A stretch of DNA of 64,000 bases, taken from positions 15,533,264 to 15,597,263 of the forward strand of contig NC_092583.1 in NCBI RefSeq assembly GCF_037975245.1, read 5' to 3'. The DNA is from Apostichopus japonicus (taxonomy: Eukaryota > Echinodermata > Holothuroidea > Aspidochirotida > Stichopodidae). The position numbers and the translations under genes are program-made. Under the pieces are notes generated by a model. The model saw only the letters and a list, made by a program, of their open reading frames with translations, searched no databases and was not told the origin of the DNA. Positions 63,989 through 64,000 of the stretch are shown here, piece after piece. Every line of letters starts with the position of its first letter. The stretch's first letter is position 1.

Positions 63989-64000
63989 CACCCACCTCTC

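Overview
This window looks like gene-poor, AT-rich nuclear DNA from an animal, by eye about 35-38% G+C. It has no bacterial-style gene packing, no operons and no long unbroken reading frames outside simple repeats. It holds many microsatellites, a 5'-truncated CR1/L2-type LINE ending in a TTTAATAAATAA-type tail, a class-II-tRNA-derived SINE, and non-autonomous hAT-like DNA transposons with 8-bp target duplications. That mix fits a marine invertebrate, possibly an echinoderm. The species is a guess; the repeat classes are seen directly.

Left third (1-26.8 kb): mostly unique non-coding DNA. It contains a pure TCCA array (core 5696-6020), a 1.15-kb hAT-like element (7528-8678) carrying a second nested TIR element, a tRNA-derived SINE that runs into a perfect 52-bp palindrome (10659-10710), a pentanucleotide array (12490-13037), three diverged units of about 260 bp (13.8-14.6 kb) and a decayed array of about 40 bp period (21.58-22.0 kb).

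Middle (26.8-38.9 kb): a LINE 3' end (26781-27266) is followed by the best protein-coding signal. Two short ATG exons on the + strand (27627-27725 and 31706-31777) start and end with the same residues and both stop in phase 0 at a splice donor. I read them as duplicated alternative first exons of one gene. A phase-compatible exon at 31981-32046 and possible 3' exons at 35441 and 38504 are weaker. I could not name the protein.

Right third (39-64 kb): long AT tracts, a 78-bp tandem array, a decamer array with a 190-200-bp higher-order period (51801-52493) and a second hAT-like element (54550-55196). Two phase-compatible minus-strand exons (54058-53966, then 48657-48492) suggest the 5' end of a second, unrecognised gene. 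The rest is intronic or intergenic DNA in which I see nothing supportable. No complete gene, rRNA, intact tRNA or CRISPR array is present. All exon calls come from reading by eye without transcript or database evidence.
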